Shown piece by piece: positions 16,236 to 24,258 of a DNA stretch of 64,000 nucleotides. Made by a program: the position numbers and the translations under genes. The notes below the pieces were generated by a model. The model was not told the origin of the DNA. It saw nothing but the letters and a program-made list of their open reading frames with translations, and did no database searches. The stretch's first letter is position 1. The number at the start of each line of letters is the position of its first letter. Origin of the DNA: Streptomyces prunicolor NBRC 13075 (GTDB taxonomy: Bacteria; Actinomycetota; Actinomycetes; Streptomycetales; Streptomycetaceae); contig NZ_BARF01000050.1 in assembly GCF_000367365.1 (NCBI RefSeq), forward strand, positions 1-64,000. Reading direction: 5' to 3'.

Positions 16236-17027
16236 TCAGTTGGCCTTCCAGGCGTCGGAGAAGCTGCCGCCGGAGATCGAGCCCGGCTGCGCCCGCACGG
16301 CCGAGCTGCTGCTCTTCGTCATGACGATCTCGTTCGGCGAGTACGTGTCCAGGTTGCTGCCGTTGGCCTTGGCGCCGGTGAAGGTCACGGTGCCGAAGTT
16401 GGCGAGGCTCGCGACCGAGCCGCCGACCTCGGGGGCCTCGGCGATGACCTCGGCGGAGGCGTTCTTGAAGCCGGACGAGCCCGCGTGCGTGGTCGTCTTC
16501 GTCCAGCCCTCGGTGGAGTCGGCGAGGGTCATGGTGAAGGTGGAGCCGGTGTAGGTCACGGTCGCGGTGAACTTGTCGCCGCCCTTGACGGTGACACCGG
16601 AGTACGCGCTCTCGGACGCGGGCAGCACCTCCCACCAGGCGCCGTAGGTCGCCTTGCCGCCGATGCAGTCGGCTTCCGTACCGGTCTGCTCCAGCGCGGA
16701 GTTGCTGTAGCCGTCGAGGCCTACCCAGAACGAGGAGTACGTGGTGGCCGAGGAGCAGCTGACGCTCGGCTGGGTCCAGGACGAGGTGACCGAGGTGTAC
16801 GCGCCGGTCGAGCCGGTGGCCGCGTAGCCGGACCAGTTGGTGGACGAGACGGTGGCGTTGACCTTGCCGGGCTGCGCGAGCCCGTGCAGCGTGTGACTCT
16901 CGTGGCTGGCTATGGCCTGGGTGAGCTGGGCGGGGGTGTTCGATGCGGCCAGTGAAGGCGTGGCCAGGGCGGCGGTGAGGGCGGCGGCGGTGACGAGAAC
17001 GAACCCGGCGGAAGATCTCGGGGACAT
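16236..17027 (-). CDS. Secreted G1 family glutamic endopeptidase (eqolisin-like)
   Basis: This is a 263-residue protein. The signal peptide covers residues 1-28 (FVLVTAAALTAALATPSLA). The mature part starts the eqolisin beta-sandwich with NWSGYAATG, and continues with YSSFWVGLDGYSNSALEQTG, where Gln114 matches the catalytic Gln, and SAEVIAEAP, which carries the catalytic Glu. These are the two hallmark residues of peptidase family G1. It is therefore a probable extracellular acid protease. A propeptide of about 30 residues may lie between the signal peptide and NWSGY. The upstream 239 bases hold no gene and presumably its promoter. Confidence 0.85.
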   Translation of the reverse strand: MSPRSSAGFVLVTAAALTAALATPSLAASNTPAQLTQAIASHESHTLHGLAQPGKVNATVSSTNWSGYAATGSTGAYTSVTSSWTQPSVSCSSATTYSSFWVGLDGYSNSALEQTGTEADCIGGKATYGAWWEVLPASESAYSGVTVKGGDKFTATVTYTGSTFTMTLADSTEGWTKTTTHAGSSGFKNASAEVIAEAPEVGGSVASLANFGTVTFTGAKANGSNLDTYSPNEIVMTKSSSSAVRAQPGSISGGSFSDAWKAN

Positions 17028-17266
17028 GACTCTCCGTCATTCGAGAGGGGTGGGGGGCTGCCGTGACGGCAGTGGACAGCAGCTTCCGCGAGGCTTCATG
17101 GGCATGGCAAGACAGACAAGAGCGTTCAGTCTTGCGGGAATTGAGGGCGCAACAACTGAGAAATCTGACAGGTTCATTCAAATTTGATCAATCGCCGGGC
17201 AAGACTGACCAAACTTCAGGGCAACGCTCTTCCGCCCCACGGCAGCCCTGACTTGAGCTGGAGTAC

Positions 17267-18205
17267 GTGACTTCCAGACCGGGGTACCTGACGTCCGGCA
17301 CCGAGTCGATGCCGTTCCACGAGGCGCTGCGCGCGGCCATCGCGGCCAGCGGGCTGAGCCTGGACCGGCTCCAGGACCGGCTGCTCCGACGGGGCACCCC
17401 GGTGGCGTCCGCGACGCTCAGTTCCTGGCAGTCCGGGCGCTACCAGCCCGAACGGCAACGGTCGTTGGCCGCCCTCGCCGTACTGGAGGACGTCCTACGG
17501 CTGCCGCCCGGCGCGCTGACCGGACTGCTCGGGCCGCCTCGGCCGCGCGGTCGCTGGCTGCCGCCGGACGGGGACCACCCCGATCTCGCCCGGGCCTGGT
17601 CGGACCACCACGACCTCACCGCCACCCTCGCCGTGCTCGACACCCGCTGGGACGACAGCCTGACCCGGCTCAGCTGTCACAACCGCCTGGACGTGGACGC
17701 CGACCGACGCGTGCGGTCGATGACCAGCCGGCGCCTGCTGCGCGCCGAGGCGGACGGTGCGGACCGCTGGATCGCCCTGTACCGCCTGGACGCGCCCGGG
17801 CCGTTGCCGCGCTTCCGCCCGGCGGCACCGGCCCGGCTCGGCACGGTCGTCGAACTCCCCGAAGAGGGGCTGGTGGCGGCCGAGTTGCTCTTCGACAGCC
17901 CCTTGGCGCGCGGCGGGACGGTGATCGTCGACTACACCGTCGAGCACCGTGATCCACGCCCGTACTCCCAGCGCGTGGAGACCACGATCCACGTCCCGAT
18001 GCGCGAGCACCTCCTGGAGGTCCGCTTCGCGAAGTCGTGTCTGCCGCGCGCGTGTTACTCGTTCCGCACGAACGGGCTCGACGCCTTTCCGGATGCCGCG
18101 CGCCCCAGGGAACAACGGCTTCGGATGGACGCTTCGGGGGCGGTGCACGCGGTGGCGTTGGCGGCGGGGCCCGGTCGGGTGGGGATCAGGTGGGTGTGGG
18201 GATGA
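17267..18205 (+). CDS. Hypothetical protein with N-terminal Cro/C1-like HTH
   Basis: This is a 312-residue protein. The N-terminal 70 residues look like a helix-turn-helix of XRE type: FHEALRAAIAASGLSLDRLQDRL...VASATLSSWQSGRYQPER. The remainder (about residues 95-310) contains several predicted beta strands and no motif I recognise. It may be a transcriptional regulator with an unknown sensor domain. The GTG at 17267 has a GGAG site. An ATG at 17309 would give a protein starting exactly at the HTH and is also reasonable. It precedes the BKACE gene by 50 bases in the same direction. Confidence 0.6.
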   Translation: MTSRPGYLTSGTESMPFHEALRAAIAASGLSLDRLQDRLLRRGTPVASATLSSWQSGRYQPERQRSLAALAVLEDVLRLPPGALTGLLGPPRPRGRWLPPDGDHPDLARAWSDHHDLTATLAVLDTRWDDSLTRLSCHNRLDVDADRRVRSMTSRRLLRAEADGADRWIALYRLDAPGPLPRFRPAAPARLGTVVELPEEGLVAAELLFDSPLARGGTVIVDYTVEHRDPRPYSQRVETTIHVPMREHLLEVRFAKSCLPRACYSFRTNGLDAFPDAARPREQRLRMDASGAVHAVALAAGPGRVGIRWVWG

Positions 18206-18255
18206 GGAGGATGGGGTCGGGGGCGGTTGTCAGTGGCGGGTGACACCATCGAGGC

Positions 18256-18984
18256 ATGGTGCAGGTCTGTCTCAACGGGGCCCGTGGGGTCGCCGACGGC
18301 TGGATGGTGCCGGTCTCGCCCGGGGCGTTGGCCGATGCCGCGGTCGAAGCTGTCGCGGCGGGGGCCACGGATGTCCACCTCCATCCCAAGTCCCCTTGCG
18401 GGCACGACACGTTGTCGCCGCGCGTCCTCGCCGTGACGCTGGACGCGATACGGGCGCGGGTGTCCGTGCCGGTCGGCGTGACCACGGGCGCCTGGGCCGA
18501 ACCGGACCCTGCGGCACGGGTGGAGCGAGTGCGCGGGTGGACGGTGCTGCCCGACCACGCCTCGGTGAACTGGCACGAGCCCGGTGCCGAGGAGGTCGCG
18601 GCGGCGCTGCTGGACCGGGGTGTCGGAGTGGAGGCGGGCATCTGGTCGGGGACGGAGGGCGCCGCCCGGTTCGCCGTCTCACCGCTGCGCGCGAAGGTGC
18701 TGCGCGTCCTGGCGGAGGTGACGGACCCGGACGCGGACACCGCCGAGGCGACCGCGCGTGCGCTGCTTTCCGACCTCGGCGAGGCTCATGGCCGCCCAGT
18801 GCTGCTGCACGGTGAGGACGGCAGCGCCTGGCCGGTGCTCCGGCTGGCGGGGCGGCTGGGGCTCGCGACGCGCATCGGCCTGGAGGACACGTTGCTCCTG
18901 CCGGACGGGGAACGGGCTTTGTCCAACGCTCAGTTGGTCGCCGAGGGGTTGGTCCAGTACGGGTGGGCCCAGCGCTCGTCGTAG
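18256..18984 (+). CDS. BKACE / 3-keto-5-aminohexanoate cleavage-type protein (DUF849)
   Basis: This is a 242-residue TIM-barrel enzyme of the beta-keto acid cleavage family, which condenses a beta-keto acid with acetyl-CoA. The zinc ligands are visible as the HLHPK pair early in the chain and the Glu in RIGLEDTLLLPDG near the end. It is somewhat shorter than characterised members (about 275-310), so parts of the barrel or substrate loops are trimmed. Typical neighbours such as a CoA transferase are absent and the substrate cannot be predicted. Its last 55 bases overlap the convergent gene. Confidence 0.8.
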   Translation: MVQVCLNGARGVADGWMVPVSPGALADAAVEAVAAGATDVHLHPKSPCGHDTLSPRVLAVTLDAIRARVSVPVGVTTGAWAEPDPAARVERVRGWTVLPDHASVNWHEPGAEEVAAALLDRGVGVEAGIWSGTEGAARFAVSPLRAKVLRVLAEVTDPDADTAEATARALLSDLGEAHGRPVLLHGEDGSAWPVLRLAGRLGLATRIGLEDTLLLPDGERALSNAQLVAEGLVQYGWAQRSS

Positions 18985-19691
18985 GGCAGGGCGAGGAGTT
19001 CGGCGCGCGTGGCGAGGTCGGGCTGGCCGTGCGTGCGGAGGCGGGCGGCGCCGGGGCCGGCCAGCCAGGTGCGCAGGTCCGCCAGACCGGCGTCCTCGCT
19101 GTCGTCGTACCACCAGGTGAACGGGGAGGCGTCGGACAGCAGGTCGTCGAGCCAGGTGTCGGTGCAGGCGGCGAGGTGCGTGTCGGCGACCGGACCCTGG
19201 ACCCATCCCTCCAGGAAGGGGGTCACGGTTCGAGCGATCGTGGCGCAGGTCTCAAAGGTGTCGTCGATGCCGTAGGGCGGCTCGGGCGTCGTCAGGGTGT
19301 CCTGCCACCAGGCGTGCAGGAAGGCATCGATCGCGGTGACCTGCTCGGCCGGCCAGGAACGCCAGTCCACCCGGCTCAACCCATGGGCGCCGTAGCCGAC
19401 CGTCCCCAGAGTGCCCTCCGCCATCGCCCGTGCGGCCTGCGGCAGCAGGCGTCGCATCGCGGCCGGGTGGTCGTCGAAGTGGTCGGGCACCTCGAAGAGG
19501 TAGTACCGCACCACGTCCAGCGGCACGCGGGTGTACGGCGTGCGCAGATACGCGGTCTCCTCGGGCACGTGACAGAAGCCGCAGCCGGTCTCGCCCGGAC
19601 TCGCGAAACCGTTGAAGACCGTCTCGATGTCCGCGAGGGCAGTGATGAGTGCTGGCGACAGGGGCATGGATCCTGAAGCTAGCAGCCGCAT
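18930..19691 (-). CDS. Conserved hypothetical protein
   Basis: This protein of about 253 residues has no signal peptide or membrane segment. It is rich in Trp and acidic residues, with an early GCGFCHVPEET stretch whose CxxCH resembles a heme c site, but an exported c-type protein would need a signal peptide. The pattern LLQAWxxDTL plus WLDDLL suggests an all-helical protein. It is divergent from the RNA ligase gene (76 bases between starts) and overlaps the BKACE gene by 55 bases at the 3' end. The start at 19691 follows AAAGGGGTGGAG. An ATG at 19667 with AGGAT is an alternative. Its function is unknown. Confidence 0.65.
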   Translation of the reverse strand: MRLLASGSMPLSPALITALADIETVFNGFASPGETGCGFCHVPEETAYLRTPYTRVPLDVVRYYLFEVPDHFDDHPAAMRRLLPQAARAMAEGTLGTVGYGAHGLSRVDWRSWPAEQVTAIDAFLHAWWQDTLTTPEPPYGIDDTFETCATIARTVTPFLEGWVQGPVADTHLAACTDTWLDDLLSDASPFTWWYDDSEDAGLADLRTWLAGPGAARLRTHGQPDLATRAELLALPYDERWAHPYWTNPSATN

Positions 19692-19767
19692 AATCGGTCG
19701 CTCCACCCCTTTCCGATCAGGACAGTTGAGGGCGATGAAACCCAACTGAGGAACCCGAGGAGTCCCG

Positions 19768-20859
19768 ATGTCGACGCTGCGCGTCACCGCCGAAGTGCTG
19801 ACCGTCCATGAACACCCGAACGCCGACGCCCTCGAACTGGCCCAGGTCGGCCTGTACCGAGCCGTTGTCGCCAAGGGCGCGTACCGCACCGGTGAGACCG
19901 CCGTCTACATCCCCGAGCAGTCCGTGCTCCCGGCCGACCTGATCGAGGAGTTGGGGCTCACCGGACGCCTCGCGGGGAGCAACGCCGACCGGGTCAGGGC
20001 GGTGCGGCTGCGCGGTGAGCTGTCGCAGGGCATCGTGTGCCGGCCGAAGGCCCTCGCCGACGTGGATCTGGCGCGGGCCGCCCTGGACGGCACCGACTTC
20101 GCGGAGCGGCTCGGCATCGTCAAGTGGGTACCGCCGATCCCGCCCACCATGAACGGTGACGTCGAGTCCGCGCCCGATCTGCTGCCCTGGGTCGACATCG
20201 AGAACATCCAGCGGTTTCCCGGGATATTCGAACCGGGCGAGGCTGTGGTCCTGACCGAGAAACTCCACGGCTCCGCCTGCCTGTTGACCTACTTCACGGA
20301 GAACGGGGACGGGGACGAGGACGGGCACGGTCGCGTACAGGTCTCCTCCAAGGGCTTCGGCGCCAAGTCCCTTGCCCTGAAGGAGGATCCGCGCAATCTG
20401 TATTGGCGAGCCGTCCGCGGCCACGGCGTCCCCGAGGCCGCCGCCCTCCTCGCCGAACGGCTCGGTGCGCGCCGAGTGGGGATCTTCGGCGAGGTGTTCG
20501 GCGCGGGAGTGCAGGACCTGACGTACGGCGCCGACGGGCGCCGCGAGACGCTCGGGTACGCCGTGTTCGACGTGTCCGCCGAGATCGACGGGACCGTGCG
20601 GTGGCTGGACCCGGCCGAACTGCTCGACGGGGAGCTGCCGTTGGTGCCACGGCTGTACGAGGGGCCGTACGACATCGAGCGGGTGCTGGAGGTCGCGAGC
20701 GGGCGGGAGACCGTGTCCGGGCGGGGGATGCATCTGCGGGAGGGGGTCGTGATCCGTCCGGCGACGGAGCGGTACAGCGCGGTGACCGGTGGACGGGCGA
20801 TCGCCAAGGCCGTCAGCCCGGCGTATCTGACGCGGAAGGGCGGCACCGAGTACGAGTGA
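19768..20859 (+). CDS. ATP-dependent RNA ligase, DraRnl (DRB0094) family
   Basis: This 363-residue ligase matches the Deinococcus-type RNA ligase architecture. An N-terminal OB-like domain comes first (residues 1 to about 130, with VHEHPNADALELAQVG and GELSQGIVCRP). The adenylyltransferase domain follows, with motif I EKLHGS (predicted nucleophile Lys165), motif III-like RRVGIFGEVFGAG, motif IV REGVVIRP and motif V AIAKAVSPAYL. Enzymes of this family seal nicks with a 3'-OH RNA end, so RNA or RNA/DNA repair is the likely role. A His/tRNA-processing partner is not next to it. The ATG at 19768 has AGGAGT seven bases upstream. A strong hairpin follows the stop codon. Confidence 0.88.
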   Translation: MSTLRVTAEVLTVHEHPNADALELAQVGLYRAVVAKGAYRTGETAVYIPEQSVLPADLIEELGLTGRLAGSNADRVRAVRLRGELSQGIVCRPKALADVDLARAALDGTDFAERLGIVKWVPPIPPTMNGDVESAPDLLPWVDIENIQRFPGIFEPGEAVVLTEKLHGSACLLTYFTENGDGDEDGHGRVQVSSKGFGAKSLALKEDPRNLYWRAVRGHGVPEAAALLAERLGARRVGIFGEVFGAGVQDLTYGADGRRETLGYAVFDVSAEIDGTVRWLDPAELLDGELPLVPRLYEGPYDIERVLEVASGRETVSGRGMHLREGVVIRPATERYSAVTGGRAIAKAVSPAYLTRKGGTEYE

Positions 20860-20864
20860 ACAGG

Positions 20865-20900
20865 CTGTCCGGCGGCAGCGGCACGTGTGCCGCCGGACAG
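20865..20900. terminator. Bidirectional hairpin between RNA ligase and soxR
   Basis: Perfect 13-bp arms ctgtccggcggca (20865-20877) and tgccgccggacag (20888-20900) lie between two convergent stop codons. No T-run. Confidence 0.7.
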
Positions 20901-20929
20901 ACCGGCTAGTCCTGCCCCTGCCCCTGCCT

Positions 20930-21403
20930 CTATCCCTTTCCGTTTCCGCCCCGTTCGACCATCAGGCGTGAACCCGCGCCCCGTTCGCCGACCACGTCGT
21001 CCGGGTTGGACAGGACGCAGTTCGCCAGGGACAGGCAGCCGCAGCCGATGCAGTCGGTGAGGTGGTCGCGGAGCCGGTTGAGCTGCTTGATGCGCTCGTC
21101 GAGTTCGGAGCGCCAGGCCTCGGAGAGGCGGGCCCAGTCCTCGCGGGTCGGGGTGCGCTCCTCGGGGAGTTCGGCGAGCGCCTCGCGGATGGTGGCCAGC
21201 GGGATACCGACGCGCTGGGCGGCCCGCACGAAGGCGACCCGGCGCAGGGTGTCACGGGTGTACCGGCGCTGGTTGCCCGTGGTGCGGCGGCTGCTGATCA
21301 GGCCCTTGGCCTCGTAGAAGTGCAGGGCGGAGACGGCGGCGCCGCTGCGTGCGGAGAGTTGGCCGACGGTCAGCTCGTGGATCTTCTCGGGGATCTGAGG
21401 CAC
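20930..21403 (-). CDS. soxR: Redox-sensitive transcriptional activator SoxR
   Basis: This is a 157-residue MerR-family regulator. The winged helix covers residues 10-75 (LTVGQLSARSGAAVSALHFYEAKGL). A dimerization helix follows, then the [2Fe-2S] cluster motif CIGCGCLSLANC with Cys118, 121, 123 and 129. Oxidation of the cluster by redox-cycling compounds activates target promoters. Streptomyces SoxR regulates its target genes directly, without SoxS, in response to pigments such as actinorhodin. The divergent neighbour is a MaoC dehydratase gene, which is not a usual SoxR target. No SoxR box was recognised in the short intergenic region. Confidence 0.93.
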   Translation of the reverse strand: MPQIPEKIHELTVGQLSARSGAAVSALHFYEAKGLISSRRTTGNQRRYTRDTLRRVAFVRAAQRVGIPLATIREALAELPEERTPTREDWARLSEAWRSELDERIKQLNRLRDHLTDCIGCGCLSLANCVLSNPDDVVGERGAGSRLMVERGGNGKG

Positions 21404-21468
21404 CTGTCAGAGCCTACCCACCGCGTCACACCCGCGGTCCGTTGACAGCGGCCCCGCATCCGACCATG

Positions 21469-21485
21469 CTAAGCAGTTGCTTAGG
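21469..21485. promoter_or_regulatory. Operator before the MaoC dehydratase gene
   Basis: The sequence ctaagcagttgcttagg holds a 7-bp inverted repeat (ctaagca / tgcttag) around two bases, 41 bases before the MaoC start. It shares the form CTAAGCnnnnGCTYAGG with the site at 22691-22707 before the nearby TetR gene, which makes that TetR the likely ligand. Confidence 0.6.
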
Positions 21486-21526
21486 TATGCGATGACGCTG
21501 GATGACGTGAGAGGCCGGGACAGGAC

Positions 21527-21988
21527 ATGGCAGAGCCGAGGATCTTCACCTCCGTCGACGACCTGCGGGCGGCGGTCGGTGAGCAGTTGGGGCACACCGA
21601 CTGGCTGGAGATCGACCAGAAGCGGATCGATCTGTTCGCGGACGCGACGGGCGACCACCAGTGGATCCACATCGACCCGGAGAAGGCGGCGGCCGGACCC
21701 TTCAAGACGACCATCGCGCACGGCTACCTCACCCTGTCGCTGCTCCCGCTCTTCGGACCGCAGCTGATCAAGGTCGAGGGCGTGAAGATGGGCGTCAACT
21801 ACGGGACGAACAAGGTCCGTTTCCCCGCCCCGGTACCGGTCGACTCCCGGCTGCGCGCCACCGCGAAGATCACCGGCGTCGACGACGTACCGGGCGGCGT
21901 CCAGGTGACCGTCGCGTTCACCGTGGAGCGCGAGGGCGGCGACAAGCCGGTGTGCGTGGCCGAGTCGGTGTCCCGCTACTACCTCTGA
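21527..21988 (+). CDS. MaoC family (R)-specific enoyl-CoA hydratase-like protein
   Basis: This is a 153-residue hot-dog-fold protein with the hydratase-2 motif FADATGDHQWIHID (catalytic Asp and His) and the conserved TIAHGYLTLSL. It would hydrate an enoyl-CoA, or dehydrate a hydroxyacyl-CoA. Its full length equals single-domain MaoC proteins. It is convergent with a TetR gene, and an operator-like palindrome shared with that gene lies upstream. It is probably part of a small fatty-acid regulon. Confidence 0.9.
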   Translation: MAEPRIFTSVDDLRAAVGEQLGHTDWLEIDQKRIDLFADATGDHQWIHIDPEKAAAGPFKTTIAHGYLTLSLLPLFGPQLIKVEGVKMGVNYGTNKVRFPAPVPVDSRLRATAKITGVDDVPGGVQVTVAFTVEREGGDKPVCVAESVSRYYL

Positions 21989-22009
21989 CCAACGCCCTTG
22001 GCAGGGCGG

Positions 22010-22633
22010 CTACTTGGACCCCACCATCCGCAGCACGAGGTCGGCGTACAGCGCGCCGACCTCGTCGGGTGTCCGGGGGCCGTCGAGGCTGAACCAGCGG
22101 GCCACGTCGATGCACAGCGACAGGATCGCGAGGGTCGTGCCCTTCACGTCCGGCACGTCGAAGGAGCCGTCCGCCACCCCGTCCTCGACGATCCCGCGCA
22201 CTTCCGCGTCGACCTGTCGGCGCAGCGCGAGGATCTCGGCGCGGGCGTCCGGGCCGAGCGAGTCGAGTTCGTACTGCACGACCCGCGCGGTGGTACGCCC
22301 GCCCGCGTGCCAGCGCACGAAGGAGCTCACGGCGTCGGCGAGCCGCTCGGCGGCACTGCCCTCGCGCCCCGCCGCCGTACGCAGGATCTCCAGGGCCTTC
22401 TCGTGGCCGATCCTGCTGATGCGGTGGAGCAGCTCTTCCTTGGTCTTGTAGTGGATGTAGAGCGCGGCCGGGCTCATCCCGGCGCGGCCCGCGATGTCCC
22501 GGGTGGTCGTCGCGTGGTAGCCGCGCTCGGCGAAGGCCTCCACGGCGGCGATCAGCAGTCGCCGGGCCGCGTCGGGCGTGACCTCCGCCCAGGCCTGCGG
22601 GTCGCCCGCGGTGGTCTCCTCCGCCGTACTCAT
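22010..22633 (-). CDS. TetR/AcrR family transcriptional regulator
   Basis: This is a 207-residue regulator with the DNA-binding domain RRLLIAAVEAFAERGYHATTTRDIAGRAGMSPAALYIHYKTKEELLHRI. The C-terminal helical ligand domain resembles fatty-acid-type TetR proteins. The ATG at 22633 is preceded by GAGAGGGG. A 17-bp operator-like site at 22691-22707 lies 58 bases upstream and a matching one precedes the convergent MaoC gene. It probably autoregulates and represses maoC. Confidence 0.9.
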   Translation of the reverse strand: MSTAEETTAGDPQAWAEVTPDAARRLLIAAVEAFAERGYHATTTRDIAGRAGMSPAALYIHYKTKEELLHRISRIGHEKALEILRTAAGREGSAAERLADAVSSFVRWHAGGRTTARVVQYELDSLGPDARAEILALRRQVDAEVRGIVEDGVADGSFDVPDVKGTTLAILSLCIDVARWFSLDGPRTPDEVGALYADLVLRMVGSK

Positions 22634-22690
22634 CGCTCGTGAACCCCTCTCGATGCCCCTCGATGGCATGGGCTCCACCATACCGCCGAA

Positions 22691-22707
22691 CCTGAGCGAG
22701 CGCTTAG
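22691..22707. promoter_or_regulatory. Operator before the TetR gene
   Basis: On the minus strand it reads ctaagcgctcgctcagg, matching the MaoC upstream site in both half-sites and in the 4-base spacing. Confidence 0.6.
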
Positions 22708-22716
22708 TCTGCCCGC

Positions 22717-22962
22717 TCAGAGCTTTTCGAACGGGTTGTAGGTGGTGCGCGCCGCGTCCTGCCGGTCCCGGATCACCTTGGCGAGGGTGAAGGAGGAGGT
22801 GACCAGGTACAGGACGGCGATCGCGAGGAAGGCCCGTACCCAGGCGTCGGCGTGCAGCTTGAAGATGCCGATGGCGGTCGCCGCGATGGCGACGGAGAAG
22901 GAGGCGACTGCCTGGCCGTAGAAGGCGGCCGTGTTCTGCGGTTTGCCCGATGCTTCGCTCAT
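22717..22962 (-). CDS. YiaA/YiaB-family inner membrane protein
   Basis: This is an 81-residue protein with two hydrophobic helices (ASFSVAIAATAIGIFKL and WVRAFLAIAVLYLVTSSFTLAKVI) and the family C-terminus RDRQDAARTTYNPFEK. The length and two-helix form fit the YiaAB domain, whose function is unknown. It lies upstream of the TetR gene on the same strand. The operator at 22691-22707 lies between them, so the two are probably expressed separately. Confidence 0.8.
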   Translation of the reverse strand: MSEASGKPQNTAAFYGQAVASFSVAIAATAIGIFKLHADAWVRAFLAIAVLYLVTSSFTLAKVIRDRQDAARTTYNPFEKL

Positions 22963-23022
22963 GGGTCAAGCGTCGGCGGCCACGGCCCGCGGAGTATCCG
23001 CTCAGATACTCAACTCACGTAC

Positions 23023-24174
23023 TCAGAACGCCGAAACGCCCGTCAGCGCTCGCCCGATGAGCAGTTTCTGGATCTGGCTCGTGCCCTCGTAGAGGGTCAT
23101 CACGCGGGCGTCGCGCAGCAGCTTTCCGGCCGGGTACTCGTCGATGTAGCCGTAGCCGCCGAAGACCTGGAGCGCGTTGTTCGCGGCGCGGACGGCCGCC
23201 TCCGAGGCGAAGAGCTTGGCCTGGGAGGACTCGGTGGCGAAGGGCAGGCCCCGGTCGATCAGGTCGGCGACCCGCCAGGTCAGCAGGCGGGCCGCGTCCA
23301 CGTCGACGGCGATGTCGCTGATCAGCTCCTGGACGAGCTGGTGCTGGGCGATGGGCTTGCCGAACTGCTCGCGCTCACCGGCGTAGCGGAGCGCCACGTC
23401 CAGTGCGGCCTGGGCGATGCCGACGCAGCCCGCCGCGACCGACATACGCCCCTTCGCCAGCGCCGACATGGCGACCGAGAAGCCCTTGCCCTCGGGGGCG
23501 AGCATCGTGGAGGCGGGGACGCGGACGTCTTCGAGGACGAGTTCGGCGGTGGCCTGGCCGCGCAGGCCGAGCTTGCCGTGGATGGCGCGGCGGGTGAGGC
23601 CGGGGGTGTCGGTCGGCACGAGGAAGGCGGAGACGCCCTGGTGTCCCGGGGCGTCGGTCGAGCGCGCGAAGAGGAGGACGACGTCGGCCCAAGTCCCGTT
23701 CGTGATGAACATCTTGGTGCCGTTGATGACGTAGTCGTCGCCGTCGCGGACCGCCCTGGTGGTGAGGTTGCCCGCGTCCGATCCCGTGCCGGGTTCGGTG
23801 AGGCCGAAGCAGCCGACGTACTCGCCGGAGGTGAGCCCGGGCAGCCAGCGGCGCTTCTGCTCCTCGCTCCCCCAGCCCGCGATCGACTTGGCGACGAGGC
23901 CCAGCGACACGGACACGATCCCGCGCACGGAGGAGTCGCCGCGGCCCAGTTCCTCGGTGACCAGGCAGTACGCGAGGTGGTCGCCGCCCGAGCCGCCGTA
24001 CTCCTCGTCGATCGTCAGCCCCAGGAAGCCGACGCCGCCGAGCTTCTTGACGATCGAGCGGTCGACCTCCTCCGCGCGGTCCCAGGCGATGACGTGCGGG
24101 GCGATCTCGCGGTCCACGAAGTCCTTGGCGAGCCGCCGTACGGCCTCCTGCTCCTCGCTGAGCTCCAGGTTCAT
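23023..24174 (-). CDS. Acyl-CoA dehydrogenase
   Basis: This is a 383-residue flavoenzyme of standard length. Motifs are CFGLTEPGTGSDAGN and MFITNGTWADV (FAD and substrate), KLGLRGQATAELVLEDVRVP, the dimer-interface REQFGKPIAQHQLVQ, QVFGGYGYIDEYPAGKLLRDARV, and the catalytic base Glu363 in TLYEGTSQIQ. It resembles short/medium-chain or isovaleryl/butyryl-CoA dehydrogenases. It is divergent from a TetR gene across a 19-bp palindrome and so is probably its main target. Confidence 0.94.
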   Translation of the reverse strand: MNLELSEEQEAVRRLAKDFVDREIAPHVIAWDRAEEVDRSIVKKLGGVGFLGLTIDEEYGGSGGDHLAYCLVTEELGRGDSSVRGIVSVSLGLVAKSIAGWGSEEQKRRWLPGLTSGEYVGCFGLTEPGTGSDAGNLTTRAVRDGDDYVINGTKMFITNGTWADVVLLFARSTDAPGHQGVSAFLVPTDTPGLTRRAIHGKLGLRGQATAELVLEDVRVPASTMLAPEGKGFSVAMSALAKGRMSVAAGCVGIAQAALDVALRYAGEREQFGKPIAQHQLVQELISDIAVDVDAARLLTWRVADLIDRGLPFATESSQAKLFASEAAVRAANNALQVFGGYGYIDEYPAGKLLRDARVMTLYEGTSQIQKLLIGRALTGVSAF

Positions 24175-24221
24175 TGCGCGTCACCCCAAGTGAAAGGCCG
24201 TACATCGACTGCTGCACATTT

Positions 24222-24240
24222 AAATTAGCACTGCTAGTTT
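24222..24240. promoter_or_regulatory. TetR operator between acyl-CoA dehydrogenase and its regulator
   Basis: The sequence aaattagcactgctagttt is a near-perfect 19-bp palindrome in the divergent intergenic region. It is 47 bases from the dehydrogenase start and 18 from the TetR start. Almost the same 19 bases recur at 29700-29718. Confidence 0.7.
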
Positions 24241-24258
24241 TACTCTCGCAGCCCTACT

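Noticed and set aside
19580..19600. CxxCH in the 18930-19691 protein as a heme c site
   Set aside because: The protein has no signal peptide or other cytochrome features; a single CxxCH occurs often by chance.
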